The position numbers were made by a program, and so were the translations under genes. From contig SIJG01000006.1 in NCBI GenBank assembly GCA_023374025.1, forward strand, positions 1,532,400 to 1,596,399: a stretch of 64,000 nucleotides of DNA, written 5' to 3'. The notes below the pieces were generated by a model, which saw nothing but the letters and a program-made list of their open reading frames with translations, did no database searches and was not told the DNA's origin. Source of the DNA: Heterodera schachtii. Its lineage: Eukaryota > Nematoda > Chromadorea > Rhabditida > Heteroderidae. Positions 42,975-54,766 of this stretch are shown piece by piece (position 1 is the stretch's first letter; every line of letters begins with the position of its first letter).

Positions 42975-45748
42975 TGCTCAATTGGCATAACAAAGTGCTG
43001 AAAGGCAAAAGAAAATGGAAAGCGAATGAAAACGAAAGCGACGGAAAATGCCAAAGAAAAGGGGGGGAGAGAAATGACAACGGAATGAATGATCAGTGAG
43101 GGAAGAAAGCATTTGCTGATCAATGAATGACCCAAAACAATGGAATTGGAGGGAGTAAAAAGAAACGGCGCATTGGGTGAAGTGGTGGACGGAGAGAAGA
43201 AGCCCACTTGGACGAGAAACGGAGGAGGGGGGAGGGGGGGGGAGAAGGGAGAGAGAGGAAGGGGAAGGGAGAGGGATGGGACATGGGGGGAGACGGAGGG
43301 GCGGGGGGGGGGGGGGGGGAGGGGCGGGTGCATCTTCCGCCATCGCATTGTAGAAGAGAAGAGGGTCAGCAGTCAGTCCGAGACGAATTCGGCAGTCATT
43401 AGTCAGTCAATCGGCAGCATAGGTCACTTTCCCTCCCCCCGCCCACAGACCGTCCCTTTCCTCGCCTTCCCGTGGATTTTCTATTTTTACCTCCCCCCCC
43501 CCGGGGGTCCCAGCCAAATTGACTGAACTAATCCAATCTCGACGATCGGTCGGTCGGTGGGTCAACAGCAGTCGCCCCCCCCCACCCTTCTCCCCCTCCC
43601 CCGTCTCTGTCCCCTCTCTCTCGCGCATTGTTAGCCCTTTCTCTAACTTTGTCCGTCCACTTTTAGTGACCCTCAAATATTTGTGCTGCCTCAATTGACC
43701 GCAATAGAATAATACAGTGCGCTTCAACACAAAGGACAAAAGCAAAGAAAGACGGGGAAATTTGGGGAGGGGGAGAGATCAGTGATCAGAGGAAAAACAG
43801 AAACAGCGATTGATCAGTGAGTTAATTGGTGGAAATGGCTAAGGAAGGCAAAAGCATCGGTTAATTTAAAAAAGGCATCGAAAATTTCGTTTAATTGTGC
43901 AGATTTTATTTTTAATTGTGGCAGATTTAATTTTAGCATTTCAAAGTCTTAAAGGGTTTTGGCTGTGTTTAAATTTACTTTTTGGTTTTGTTTTTTAAGT
44001 GTTAAATCCTAAAAATTGGAAAAATATCAAAATGTTCAAATTCATTCCTTCTCTTTCTTTTCGCCCCTTTTTCTGATTTTGTTTTCTTTTTCATTCATAA
44101 TATTTTTTCTTTCATCTGCTACATTTTTAAATTGCTCAACATTTGTCAGAATTGAAAGAGAAATGCCGGCAATGAAATTGAAATTGGAAGAATTTTGGGG
44201 CGGCGGCGGCGTTCCGTCGGAAGCTCAGAAATGGGCAAAATAAATGGGCATTTTGTGTGAAAATGTAAAATTTGGTAATTGTTACAGAATTTCTCATGAA
44301 AATGGCAAATTTATCAAAAAGAGAAACATTTGCCAATTGTTTTTCGTCCGTATATAAAATTAATTGAATTCTTCTCTCTTTTTGATGATTCATCTCCGTT
44401 CTTTGCCATTTCATTCACCGCTTTTCCCTCTTTCATTTAATTTCTCCCCTTTTTTGGCATTTCATTTTCATTTCATTTATTTTTATTTTCTTTTTCATTT
44501 TCCTTTAAATGCCTTCTCATCACTTCTTCATCAGTTCGCTTCTTCTCATTTTCCTTCTTCTGTTCTTCTTGCGCTCCTTGTCCATCCATGCGTTAATTTT
44601 GTCAACGAATTTAAAAAAGTCGGGGGAAGGGGAAATCTTTGGGGGAGGAATTTGGCATGAGCAAAGGTGCGGTTGGAGCGTACCTTGGCATTAGTATTGG
44701 CATGGCATTGGCACTTGTGCCATCACTCCTCCCCTCTCCCCTTTTCCCCCTCCGCCACGCCATTTTCTCCAACCAAAAAATTTCCCACGCAAAAATGGTT
44801 GGACTCAAAAATTCATTCATTGAGCTCCGTGCTTCGTTTGGCAGAATAGCATGCGAGTGACTCCGAAAAGCTTTTGAGAAATGGCAAAAATTAAAAGTGT
44901 CCATTTTGGCATTTAAAAGATAAAATCGGAGTCAAAATTGGCATGAAATTCGTTAAGCAATTGAAGCAGAAAAGCTGAAAACGGCGCCACAGATTTTATC
45001 AGAATCCAGCAATTCTTCAGCAATACTTCAAATGTTTTTGTTTTTGTTTCTGATTTGTGCCGTCCGAATCGGGCATTTCTATGCCAACACTCTCAAAAAG
45101 CGGTGCTGCTGAAATTGGATACGGCTCGGCGTCCGGGCCAATTTGTGCCATGGCCCTTCCCCCTCCCTTTTTGCCCTCCCCATTTCCCCTTCCCCGTCAG
45201 ATTTAATATTCCATCCCCCGGCCGCAACCTCTCCAAACGAGTGGTAATTTGCCCCATTCTGCGCCCATTCCCATCATTTACACGCCTCTTTCGCATTATT
45301 CTCATGCACTCGTCGCCTTTGTAGGATTTTCTCGGACGGACTCCGCCGGCACACAAAACCCTTAGGCAGAAACAAAAATTGGGGGGGGGGGGGAAGGAAC
45401 GCGGCGGCATTCCTCCGGCGGCGCATTCTTTCCCCCCGCCCCGGGGGCGGCACAGTTCAGCATTTGTCGGGCACAGAATTTGACAACCAAAAGGAATTAT
45501 TCGTGCAGCAAAAATACGTCGGAAGTTCTAAATCTTCGGCCAGCATCGGTCCCTTTCCTATTCGTCGGTTTTTGGTGCTTTTTCCTTTCGCTGTAAAATA
45601 AAATGCCATTTTGGGAATGGGCAGAAAACAGGCAAAGAATTGAGTGGACACATGATCGCTTTTGAGAATTTTGTACATTAAGGCATTCACTCGTAACCCA
45701 ATTACCCTTAATTACTCTTAATTACCCTTTCGACCCGTCCCCTTCAAA
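42975..45748. other. Divergent intergenic region between the lustrin gene and the monoamine transporter
   Basis: Both flanking genes start here and point outward, so their promoters lie within 2.8 kb. It contains G-rich (43217-43325), C-rich and T-rich tracts. A minus-strand frame at 45469-45690 ends DLELPTYFCCTNNSFWLSNS and a plus-strand frame at 45031 starts with a hydrophobic leader (MFLFLFLICAV); both are short, not supported by clean splice models and not called as genes. Confidence 0.4.
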
Positions 45749-47366
45749 ATGGCTGCTTGGTTGGATGCCTTCGTGCAAAAGTACCGTTCCAATCGTCGTG
45801 TGTTGCTGTGCATTGTGTACGTTGCGCTTTTCCTGGACAACATGTTGTTGACCACAGTGGTAAAGTGCAAAAGCAAAGGCCATCCGTCCCCATCATTTGC
45901 TCACTCTTTCCGATTCGTTTAGGTGCCGATCATTCCCGAATATTTGCTGCGCATTCAGCACCCAAACTCAACGGATATGTTGCTGAACAACCGGTACAGC
46001 GAGCTGGACATGGGCACGGAGGCAGCAATGGGCACAGCCTCATCACTGCCGCAGGAAAAAGTGCGGATGAAACGGCAAACGGCGATCGGATGGGACAGCG
46101 CGGCGTGGGAAAAGCCACCGGTGAACGATGATCAGCAGCAGCAGAAAGGGGCGAAAGTGGGACGGAAAGGGGGGACAACAAAGAGTAAGAGAACCTTTAG
46201 AAACACAGAAAAGCCAAGGGAAAGGGACGCGTCGCCGGAGGGATGGGCAGGGGACGGACGAGGACAACGACAGTGCCAACGTACGACACGGACGACGAGT
46301 ACGAGGCGTTGCCGGACGAGTTCAGCATCGGGGTTCGCTATTTTGATGGTGATCTGTCTGCTGACTTGCCCTCCTCAGAGTCCCTTGGACGAATTGGACT
46401 TTCCCATGGGACGGCCAAAGGCGTCGAAACGGCCGAATGTTAGCAGCAAAGCATTGGCAGCAGGCACTTAATTCATTTTAAAAAAATCAAATTTCTTTGC
46501 CAATGACAGATCGCCAACAAAAAGCGATGGCAGCGTTTCGTGCACAGAAACAATTGGAAAGGCATCAAGCACTAACGGAAGAGAATGTGCACGTTGGCCT
46601 TATGTTCGGCTCAAAGGCATTGGTCCAACTGTTGGCCAACCCTCTGTAAGAGGGACGGAGGAGGGGGGGGGGGGAATTGGTGGCCAAAAAAGGGCGGGTG
46701 ATTGGCCAAATTGGCAAATTAAATGCCAAACGGAGGAACACTTTTCATTCCCTTTCAGCATTGGACCACTCACCAACAAGTCAGTACATATACACATTTA
46801 CATTCACTTCTTGATAAGTAATTCTGATTAAATTTTGCCAGAATCGGCTACACTTTGCCAATGTTTGCCGGTGAGCGGACAAATGGCAAACGCTTCTTTT
46901 CGCTCTATTTTGCCTCTCTTTTGGCTCCCTCTCCTCCTCTTTCGATACCTTTTTCTCTCTTTTCCCTCTCTCTCTCTTTCTCTTCTCTCTCTCTCTCCTC
47001 TCCTCTCTCTCTCCTTTTCTCCCTTCGTCTCTCTCTCCTCTCTCCTCTACTTTTCCCCCTCTTCTCTCTCTTCTCTTTTCTTCTCTCGTCTCTCTCTCCG
47101 CTCTCTCCTCCTTTTTCTCCTTCCTCTTTCCTCTCTTCTTCTCTCCTCCCTCTCTCTCTTCTCTCTCTCTTCTCTCTTCCTCCTCTTTTCTCTCTCTTCT
47201 TCTTTCTCTCTCTCTCTTCTCCTCTCTCTCCATCTTTTTTTTTTTCTCTCTCTCCTCTCCTCTTTCTCCTCATCTCTTCTCTCTATTTTTCTCTTCTTCT
47301 TTTTCTCTCTCTCTCCTCTCTATCTCTCTCCTCTCTTCTTCTCTCCTCCTCTCTTTTATCTCCTCT

Positions 47367-47436
<70 letters not shown>

Positions 47437-49366
47437 TTCTCTCTCCTTTTTTTTTCTGGCCTTTTATAGTTTTTTCCATGTTCAGGCTTCGTGATCATGT
47501 TTCTGTCCACGCTGCTGTTCGCCTTTGGCACTTCCTTCTTCACTCTTTGGCTCGCCCGTTCTTTGCAAGGCGTCGGCTCCGCCTGTACAAGCACTTCAGG
47601 AATGGGTACGGTCATTTATTTAAATTGCTGTAACCATTTCATTTATGTATGTGTGCTCCTTTCCCTTTTAGGGATGTTGGCCCAGGCGTACCCGGACGAT
47701 GCCGAAAGGGGAAGCGCAATGGGCATCGCATTGGTGGCATTTTGAATGTGCAAAGTGCTGAATTCGAATTGGCACTTTTAGGGGGGTTTGGCGTTGGGCG
47801 TTTTGGTGGGACCGCCGTTTGGAGGGTAAGTGGAGAAGAAAATGGGCGAACTGTTGAAGTTAAAACGGAAAAAGCATCCATCCTTTGCTGCTTTGTCAGA
47901 ATGCTTTACCAATGGGCCGGCAAAGAATTGCCTTTCATTCTTCTCGCTTTGCTCGCCCTTTTCGACGGAAGTCCATTTTTTATTTATTATTTATTTATTT
48001 ATTTATTATTTTTGTATTTAATTTATTTCCATTATTAATATTTTACGTCAAATTCCCCCTCCATATTCTCAACTTTTTGCCAGGCCTTCAGTTTTTGCTG
48101 CTGCAGCCAAAGATCGACCGGGGCGAACCCGAAGGGACTGCCATCAAAGAGTTGGCCCGGGACCCGTACATTGTGGTCGCTGCCGGTGCCAAATGAATGG
48201 GCCAAAAGTGCCAAAAGGCATTCCGACCCAATTTAGGCTCAATTACCATCGGAAACCTTGGCATTGCCATGTTGGAACCTTCGCTGCCATTGTGGATGAT
48301 GGAGAGTTGGGCAGGTAAACGAATGGAAGTGGACCGGGCAGACTCCCCAGTAAAACAATGCCTATTTAGCCAATTCCATTGAGAGGGGTGCCGCATTTTT
48401 AGTGAGTTTTTTTGTCGGGGATTTGGCCATTCAATTGCTTAATGCCATCGCTTTTCCCTCCGCTATTTTGTTCAGCCTGCGTCCATTTCTTATCTGATCG
48501 GGACGAACATTTTCGGCCCATTGGCCTACAGAATTGGCAGGTAACGAAATGCCAATGCCATTTCATTCAAATGCCATTGCTTTTCTCCATTTAATTGTCT
48601 TCATCAGATGGCTCAGCTCATTCATCGGTAATTGTTGATAAGATTTCCACCATTTTAAATGCCTTTCTTTCTCTTTTCGGCCTCATTGTCATCGGCTTTT
48701 GTCTGATTGCCGTAAGTTTTTCCCCCCTTTCCCTTTCTTTCTCCCTTTTTCCATTCCGCCTTTTTTGCCCACCCCCCCCCCCCTTTTTACCCCCTTTCCC
48801 TTTTCCACCATTTTCCCCTTTTTCCATTCCCCCACAGATTCCTTCCGCTCGTTCTGTGTTTGGTCTCATTTTGCCCAACTTTTGCATGGGATTTTCAATT
48901 GGTCCGTCCGTCTCCCCCTCTTCTTCCCTCCCTTTGGCACTTTGTTCTGTTAAGGGATGATCGATGCTTCCATGTTCCCAATGATGGGTCATATCGTCGA
49001 CCAACGGCACGTCGGTCGGAATTTGTCGCGGAAATTACAAAAACTCACAAATCCAAAATACTTTTGTGTCGTCCTTTCCCCAGGTGTCTATGGCTCCATT
49101 TATGCCATCGCTGACGCCGCTTTTTGCTTTGCCTTTTTCCTCGGCCCCTTTTTCAGCGGTCCCCTCGTCCGTACCGTCGGTTTTCCAACGTTTGTCCATT
49201 AATTAAATGCCCAATCATTTTCCCCCCCTTTTCAGAATGATGTATATGATAGCAGGTGAATTTCTCTCTGTTCGAGTTCATTTCGACTTTTTTTTTACTG
49301 TTCATTTGGCCTTTCTCAGTGATTAATTTTTGCTACGCTCCGCTGATGTTTTTTTGCGCGTTTTGA
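45749..49366 (+). CDS. cat-1: Vesicular monoamine transporter (VMAT, CAT-1)
   Basis: Proton-coupled antiporter that loads dopamine, serotonin, octopamine and tyramine into synaptic vesicles. Twenty-two exons: 45749-45859, 45923-46184, 46274-46348, 46379-46438, 46510-46645, 46759-46779, 46842-46870, 47486-47605, 47672-47733, 47782-47825, 47900-47970, 48084-48185, 48237-48314, 48370-48401, 48476-48540, 48608-48627, 48680-48711, 48838-48901, 48955-49014, 49084-49189, 49236-49255, 49320-49366; 538 residues. TM1 has [17 protein letters not shown], followed by a long luminal loop. TM segments include [34 protein letters not shown] [26 protein letters not shown] and [20 protein letters not shown], all VMAT signatures. 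The acceptor before 48680 reads CG instead of AG. The stop at 49364 may be artificial: one more T in the 49349-49355 run would read MFFLR, as in VMATs, and continue about 30 residues. The loop exons 46274-46438 are the least certain. Confidence 0.92.
46890..47455. repeat. CT-repeat block filling VMAT intron 7
   Basis: About 560 bases of ctctctcct and ttctctctct words, including a pure (CT)n stretch near 47365-47420, inside the 615-bp intron 46871-47485. The long open frames in it are low-complexity artefacts. Confidence 0.9.
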
Positions 49367-49686
49367 AATGTTCGTCAACGAAATTGCCAGTCAAATTGGT
49401 GGCTGATCAGCGTAATGGCAAGGCCAAGCTGAGCGTGGGATATTTTAAGTTTTTCCTTGTTTATGACTGACAGAAATTTTGTAAATAGAAAATATAATAT
49501 TAATATTAGGTTATTATTTCTTTTTTTCGAATAGGTCTATTGCAGGCTGCGGTAAGGCTGCGAAGTAAAAGATTTTTACTTTTTTTTTAATTTATTGATT
49601 TTAAAAAATTTGTGTCCAAAAATATTTGAGACGGAACCGGCCCTTTTAGTACTAAGACGGAACTGGCCAGACGGAACTCGTGGTGG

Positions 49687-50061
49687 GTCGAAGGACAAAA
49701 AGTGCAAATTTGGCGAAGGACAAAAAGTGCAAAATTTTCTAAATATTTGACTAAATCCACTCTCTTAGATGCAACCAAATTGTACAATATTGGTATCATA
49801 CGATTGCTCTTGAATTGCTTTATTAGCCTGCTAAATTTCAAAAAATTTTATTAAGTTTTTCAAAAGTTATGACAATTTTTTCATTTTTTGGCTAGAACTT
49901 TTGAAAAACTTATAAAAATTTTTTGAAATTTGGCAAGCTAATAGAGAATTCTTAGGGCTATCGTATGATACCAAGATTGTACAATTTGGTTGCGTCTAAG
50001 AAACGTAACGAATGGATTAAGCAAAAATTTAGCAAATTTCGCACTTTTTGTCCTTCGACCT
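49687..50061. mobile_element. 375-bp foldback element
   Basis: Left arm starts gtcgaaggacaaaaagtgca and continues through gatgcaaccaaattgtacaa and ggtatcatacgat. The right arm has the same words inverted and ends gcactttttgtccttcgacc. Arms are about 170 bases around a centre near 49885. No ORF. Confidence 0.8.
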
Positions 50062-50089
50062 AGCATCGACGGAACTGATCCGCTTCGTC

Positions 50090-50275
50090 CTTTCTCTCTT
50101 CTCGTTTCTGTCCCCTTCTATTGCTCCTCTCTCTCCCTTTTTTCTTCATTTCTTTATTTTTCACTTTTCTCCTTTTCTCTCTCTCACTCTCCTTCTCTCT
50201 CTTTTTCTCTCTCTCTCTCTCCCCTTCTCTCTCTCTATCTCCTTCTCTCTCTCCTTCTCTCTTTCTCTCTCTAAA
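50090..50275. repeat. CT-rich low-complexity tract
   Basis: ctctctcttttt-type pyrimidine repeats directly after the foldback element. Confidence 0.85.
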
Positions 50276-51252
50276 TTATGATATGAATTGGTGCTTTTTT
50301 GGTTTTTAATATAACACCAAAACAAGAAAAAAAACTCAAAAACTAGTTTTTTTTGTTGAAATGTGCTTATTTATAAATAAATTATTAACCTTTTCTCCGG
50401 GCAGGAAAACCAAAATATCGCCCGCTGATTGCATCAAATGCAATTGAACGATGGCTATTCTGCATGCCACCAAAACATCATTTTCGGGAGCTTGAAGATA
50501 CTAAATTAATTTTATTTTTAATAAATTATCAAAATCAGTTTAAATTTCTTATAAACCCGGGACCGACCCGGACCTCGATTTTCAACCGGGACCAGGAATA
50601 AGGATATCCAAGAAAAATTTTTAAATAAATTAATTTAATTATTTTTTAAAAATTAAACAAAAATAAAACCAACTTTTCCCGTGCTATAGCTTCCTTATAA
50701 ATGGGTCAAGTTTAAATATTTAAAGGACACTGGTGGCACCGGTGGTGCCGAAAGGCGCCGCCGGAGAAAATTCAAAAATTATGGCAGGGTAACTATTAAA
50801 AATTTCCCTTTTTGTTTTTTTGTCAAATTTTGAAAATTTTCTAACCTAAAAATTAAAATGTCTTTTTATGACGATTTTTTTGTGAAAATTATTGAAACTA
50901 AGATCATTAAGATTGACTATTAACTAACAAAATTATGCTAATAACTCTAAATATTGAACTGCACTAAATTTTTTCAGATTAAAAAAATTTAACTCACAAT
51001 GCTCAAAAATGTAAACTTGGGTTGCGTCCCGACCCCCTAAATTTTTTGGCATATTCCCCGACCCCACCCCCGACATGTCTTCCCCCGACGGTCCCCTGCC
51101 GCGTTAAGATGAAGTTTCCTATCCAAAAAATATTGTTTTTTTATATTTCTCATCTAATATTGAAAACCAGCGCATTATTTGATTAATTTTTTTTGTAAAT
51201 ATATTTGTTGACTGACTTAATTCGTGTCCAGACATCTGCGCCTATGTCTAAA

Positions 51253-51466
51253 GTCGGGTTTAAACTTACATTTTTCAATCTTAGACGTTCTAAACCTAAT
51301 TAAATTTAAGAAAAAGTATTCTTTTGATTATTAGAAACAATAATTCTGTTGTTTACAAAAATTTGCTGACGATTAAATTATCTCATACAATCACTTTAAA
51401 TCGCTTATTTAAAACTCTTTAGGCTATTAGGGATTGAAAAATGTAAGTTTGACCCCGATTTTGGAC
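51253..51466. repeat. Small foldback sequence
   Basis: cgggtttaaacttacatttt and ttcaatc at left are matched inverted by gattgaaaaatgtaagtttg accccg at right, with an AT-rich loop of about 140 bases. Confidence 0.65.
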
Positions 51467-52439
51467 ATTAATGAGTAGAGAAATTTGTAATTTATATAAT
51501 AATTAAAAATCTTAATTATAAGTTATTTTCTTTTTCTCTATTCATTTTAATAATTAGATACTTATTATTTAAAAAAAATTTTATCATTTCTTTAAGGTGG
51601 CCGAGCGTTTCGTCACTGAATCTTTCGTCACTAAACTTTTCGTCACTGCAATAAAATAAAATGTCTTTTTTTAACAATTAGTTTTTGATTCGTAGTCCGA
51701 TTAATTTATTATTCAAATTGGTTCGATCATGGGAATAACCTTTAACCCTCCCCCGGGTTTTTGTAGTTATTTGTGGGTTGTTTCTGATATTTGGTTATTG
51801 TTGAGTACTGGAAGTGTGTTAAAGTGAGTGATATTACATTTTGAGGTATGTTATAATATTTAGTGAGCGCTTCTGAACCTAACAAAAGCGAATGATTAAA
51901 GAATATGATGCTGGCAGCACTTTGTTACCGATTACTGTAATGTACCGGTAAACGGGATTAGGGAAAAGGGGAAAAGGCCTTAAAAGAAAGTCCATTTATC
52001 CGTAACAAGACAATAATTTGCAACAACCCTTTGCACAAATTTTCGAAGGCCCATAACTTTTTTCGAATTCACCAAATCGCTTAGCATTTGGAAAGAAAAA
52101 TTCTTCTCATCGAAAGCTTTCGAATGATACCAAGATTTTCAAATCAGGTTGCAAAAAACCTTTACAGAAGCTCATTTTCGGCATGGTGTGTTAAGTGAAA
52201 TTTCATCATTTACAAAAATTAAATTCTTTTTGATTCAAAAAATTTAAAACGTATATGGCATACCTTTTAATTTTTCAAAATTTATTTCAGTGACGAAACA
52301 TCAGTTTCTTTAATATAATAAAACTATTAATTATTTTTATAATTATTATCATCCTATGAATTTTTATTAGCCATTGGGAACATTTCCGAGCATTTAAAAG
52401 AAGATGAGTTTTTTCGTTAAAATAAATTTTGGACATTAC

Positions 52440-54110
52440 CCGATCGGGGTCCCCGACCCCCGACAATTTAGCTTCCACTCCCCCGGCCCGCGACACCCGA
52501 CACTGCCCCCCTATGATTCCTCTGGCTCCCGACGAGGTCAGGGCAGATCATCCACAGGAAACTCATCGACAGTCAACTCATCCACATTTTTCTCGGATAA
52601 AAATTAAAATTAAATGGGTGCAAAATTCCGTTGAAAAATAAAATTAAATTGATAAAATTTCCGCTTCGAGTTGGTGATGGCGCATGGCAGTGCTGTTTTC
52701 CAATTATGACATGAGTCTATCATTAAACCAATTGGTTTTTGCGGACCATTGACAGTTTTGCATCAAACTTTTTGATAATTTCTCTTTTTTGTTGATTAAT
52801 TGGGTCATTTCCCATTTCATCACCCATTTGAACAACTGCTGTTGAGTTATCATTTTGCTCATTTTGTTCATTTTTTATAACTTTTTCTTTACTTTCGTTT
52901 TTTTCCCATTCTTCGCCAAATATTTCATCAAAATTAAAATTTGGTCGAATTTTGCCGGACTCAATTACAAAAATAAAAAAATATATAATAAAAATGAAAT
53001 GCCATAAATTCACTTTTATAAATTTGGAAATATTTGTATGGGAATATTAATTTATATTGCTGAATTTATTAACTTCAAATGTTTATCGACTTAGTTATTG
53101 TTTTATGAATAAAAAATTGATTAGGATTTATATATTTTATTGAATATAGTATTAAATTATTTGTATTTTGTATTAGGGTGAGCGGAAACTTTGCATATTT
53201 GAGAATCGATTAGTTTACGAATTTTTTAAAATCGTTTAAACTCTTCTGAAAGAGAAGCATTAATTTCAGATTTATATTATGAGTTCATGAATTGGTATGA
53301 TTTTTTAAACTCAACTTCCAAAAATGCAATTTTCTCGAATTTTTTGAAAAAATGGAATTTTTTTGAAATTTTTTGAATGAATCATACTTCAGAGATTCAT
53401 CAAAAAAAAACAACAACAAAAAATTATGCATATAATATAAGGACTTTTTTGTAGATGATCCCATGGTATACTTAGTTTTATTTTTAAAAATTTTAGTGAG
53501 TGAGCATATTTCTAATCATTTTTCTTTTTTCATGATCAGATTTTGCCGGATAAATTTTTAAAAATAAAGAAAATAATTGAACAAATTATTTGCCAGAAAT
53601 GCATTTTTAATATTGGGAAATAATTTTAAAATGAAAAATATTTACATTGATAATTTCTTTTCAATAAATCTCTATAAAATTGAGCCTTTTTTTGTTTAAT
53701 TAATTAATGTTTTTATTATTTATTTATTCATAATATCATCCATTGATTCTTTAGCTAATTTTATTTGAAATGTACATAAAATTTTTAGCAAAATGAAATG
53801 CCGATTTTTACATTACAAAAAAATAAAATAAAAATTTTTTTTGCATATATTGCTAAGGCATTGACTATTTATAAAACTCATCAAATTCATTATAGACTCA
53901 AGTATTTTTATCTATTTTATTTTATTTTTCATCGGCATTTTGCACCCATTTAATTTTAATTTTTTTCAGAGAAAAATGTGGATGAGATGCCTTGGATGAG
54001 TTTCTTTGTGGACGACTTGACTGTGGATGAGTTGCCTGTGAATGACCTGTCACTGCGCCCCCCGACATTTTGCCCCGAGGGGTCGGGGCGCAAACCTAAT
54101 GTAAATCATT
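52440..54110. repeat. Inverted-repeat pair bracketing a small secreted-protein ORF
   Basis: Left arm about 52480-52660 contains gatcatccacaggaaactca, caactcatccacatttttct and aaattaaatgggtgcaaaat. The right arm about 53895-54085 has the same words inverted (ttttgcacccatttaatttt, gaaaaatgtggatgaga). Both outer sides are rich in CCCCGACC or its complement. The enclosed 1.2 kb holds the ORF at 52723-53013 and very AT-rich DNA. Confidence 0.7.
52723..53013 (-). CDS. Putative small secreted acidic/basic protein, unknown
   Basis: A single open frame of 96 residues. MNLWHFIFIIYFFIFVIES is a strong signal-peptide candidate, with cleavage likely after the ES-G region. The mature part is highly charged and Asn/Gln-rich: FDEIFGEEWEKNESKEKVIK, a NEQNEQND stretch, then a basic C-terminus DAKLSMVRKNQLV. 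There are no cysteines. It lies within an inverted-repeat bracket in a region with no ordinary genes. No family recognised. Codon use is AT-rich like the surroundings, so chance ORF remains possible. Confidence 0.45.
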   Translation of the reverse strand: MNLWHFIFIIYFFIFVIESGKIRPNFNFDEIFGEEWEKNESKEKVIKNEQNEQNDNSTAVVQMGDEMGNDPINQQKREIIKKFDAKLSMVRKNQLV

Positions 54111-54496
54111 CCATACCTTTGAATTATTGTCTAAGTTATCAGTGCATACCTTTTTCATGTCTTAAGTTACCTTTCTAATTTTCTAATTCAATTTAGAAAC
54201 ATGATAAATTTTTAAATTCTAAAAAATGAAAAAAATTACATTTAAAGATGCTAATTTGTAAGCTTAAAAAATAACATTAAAATGCGTTGTACGATTTGAA
54301 AACTTTTGTGAGTATTTTGGCCCATTTCGATAGTTCGTAATTAAAAATGTAAAAACTTGAACAATTTACATCCCTTAAGGATTTAAGTTTTTGAAATTTA
54401 AATAAATTAATAATTTTTTCATCTTATTCAAACGTAATAAGTGCCCAAATTTAGTTGTATCCCTGCTAAGATCTTTATTTTGCCATATCAACTTAC
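53014..54496. other. Very AT-rich region
   Basis: Apart from the right arm of the inverted-repeat pair (about 53895-54085) no feature is supported. Short T and A runs dominate. Confidence 0.5.
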
Positions 54497-54640
54497 ATAT
54501 TTTTCAATTGGGAAAGTTCGCCCCTCCACATATAGTATTTGGTTGCTGTCGATGTTCAGATAACGTTTGAAACGTTCCACTTGCAACGTCGCGCTCATGA
54601 AGATGATCCGAATCGTTGCTTTACGAAGAACGACAGTTTT
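54497..54640 (-). pseudogene. Orphan exon of a DExH-box RNA helicase
   Basis: A 144-bp segment with acceptor (gagatttcag) and donor (GTAAGT) reads 48 codons without a stop: KATIRIIFMSATLQVERFKR then YLNIDSNQILYVEGRTFPIE. It contains motif III SAT of DEAH/DExH helicases and the downstream GRTFPIE sequence that normally follows it. No neighbouring helicase exons were found on either side within the window. It is either a displaced single-exon fragment or part of a gene whose other exons are unrecognisable here. It sits about 130 bp from a Tc1-like foldback element. Confidence 0.7.
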
Positions 54641-54766
54641 CTGAAATCTCGAACTCATCACTTTAATTTTATTGGCTGTTTGACCGTTTAAATTAATCCA
54701 TAAAAATATCTTTATTTAATAAGTTCATAAAAGTATGTGTTTTTATCAAATTTAAGGATCTTTGTA

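Larger units (their letters stand above)
49367..52722. other. Repeat-rich, gene-poor region downstream of VMAT
   Basis: Contains a foldback (49687-50061), a CT tract (50090-50275), a GC-rich hairpin motif near 50730-50762, a small foldback (51253-51466) and CCCCGACC-rich stretches (51025-51105, 52440-52530). No gene with splice support. Confidence 0.6.

Noticed and set aside
45469..45690. Insulin-like or other cysteine peptide on the minus strand
   Set aside because: Only a CC pair and one more cysteine are present, spacing does not fit an insulin A chain, and no B-chain exon was found.
46835..47615. Long Ser/Leu/Phe (plus) and Arg/Glu/Lys (minus) ORFs
   Set aside because: Both arise from the CT repeat filling VMAT intron 7; true coding exons lie on either side.
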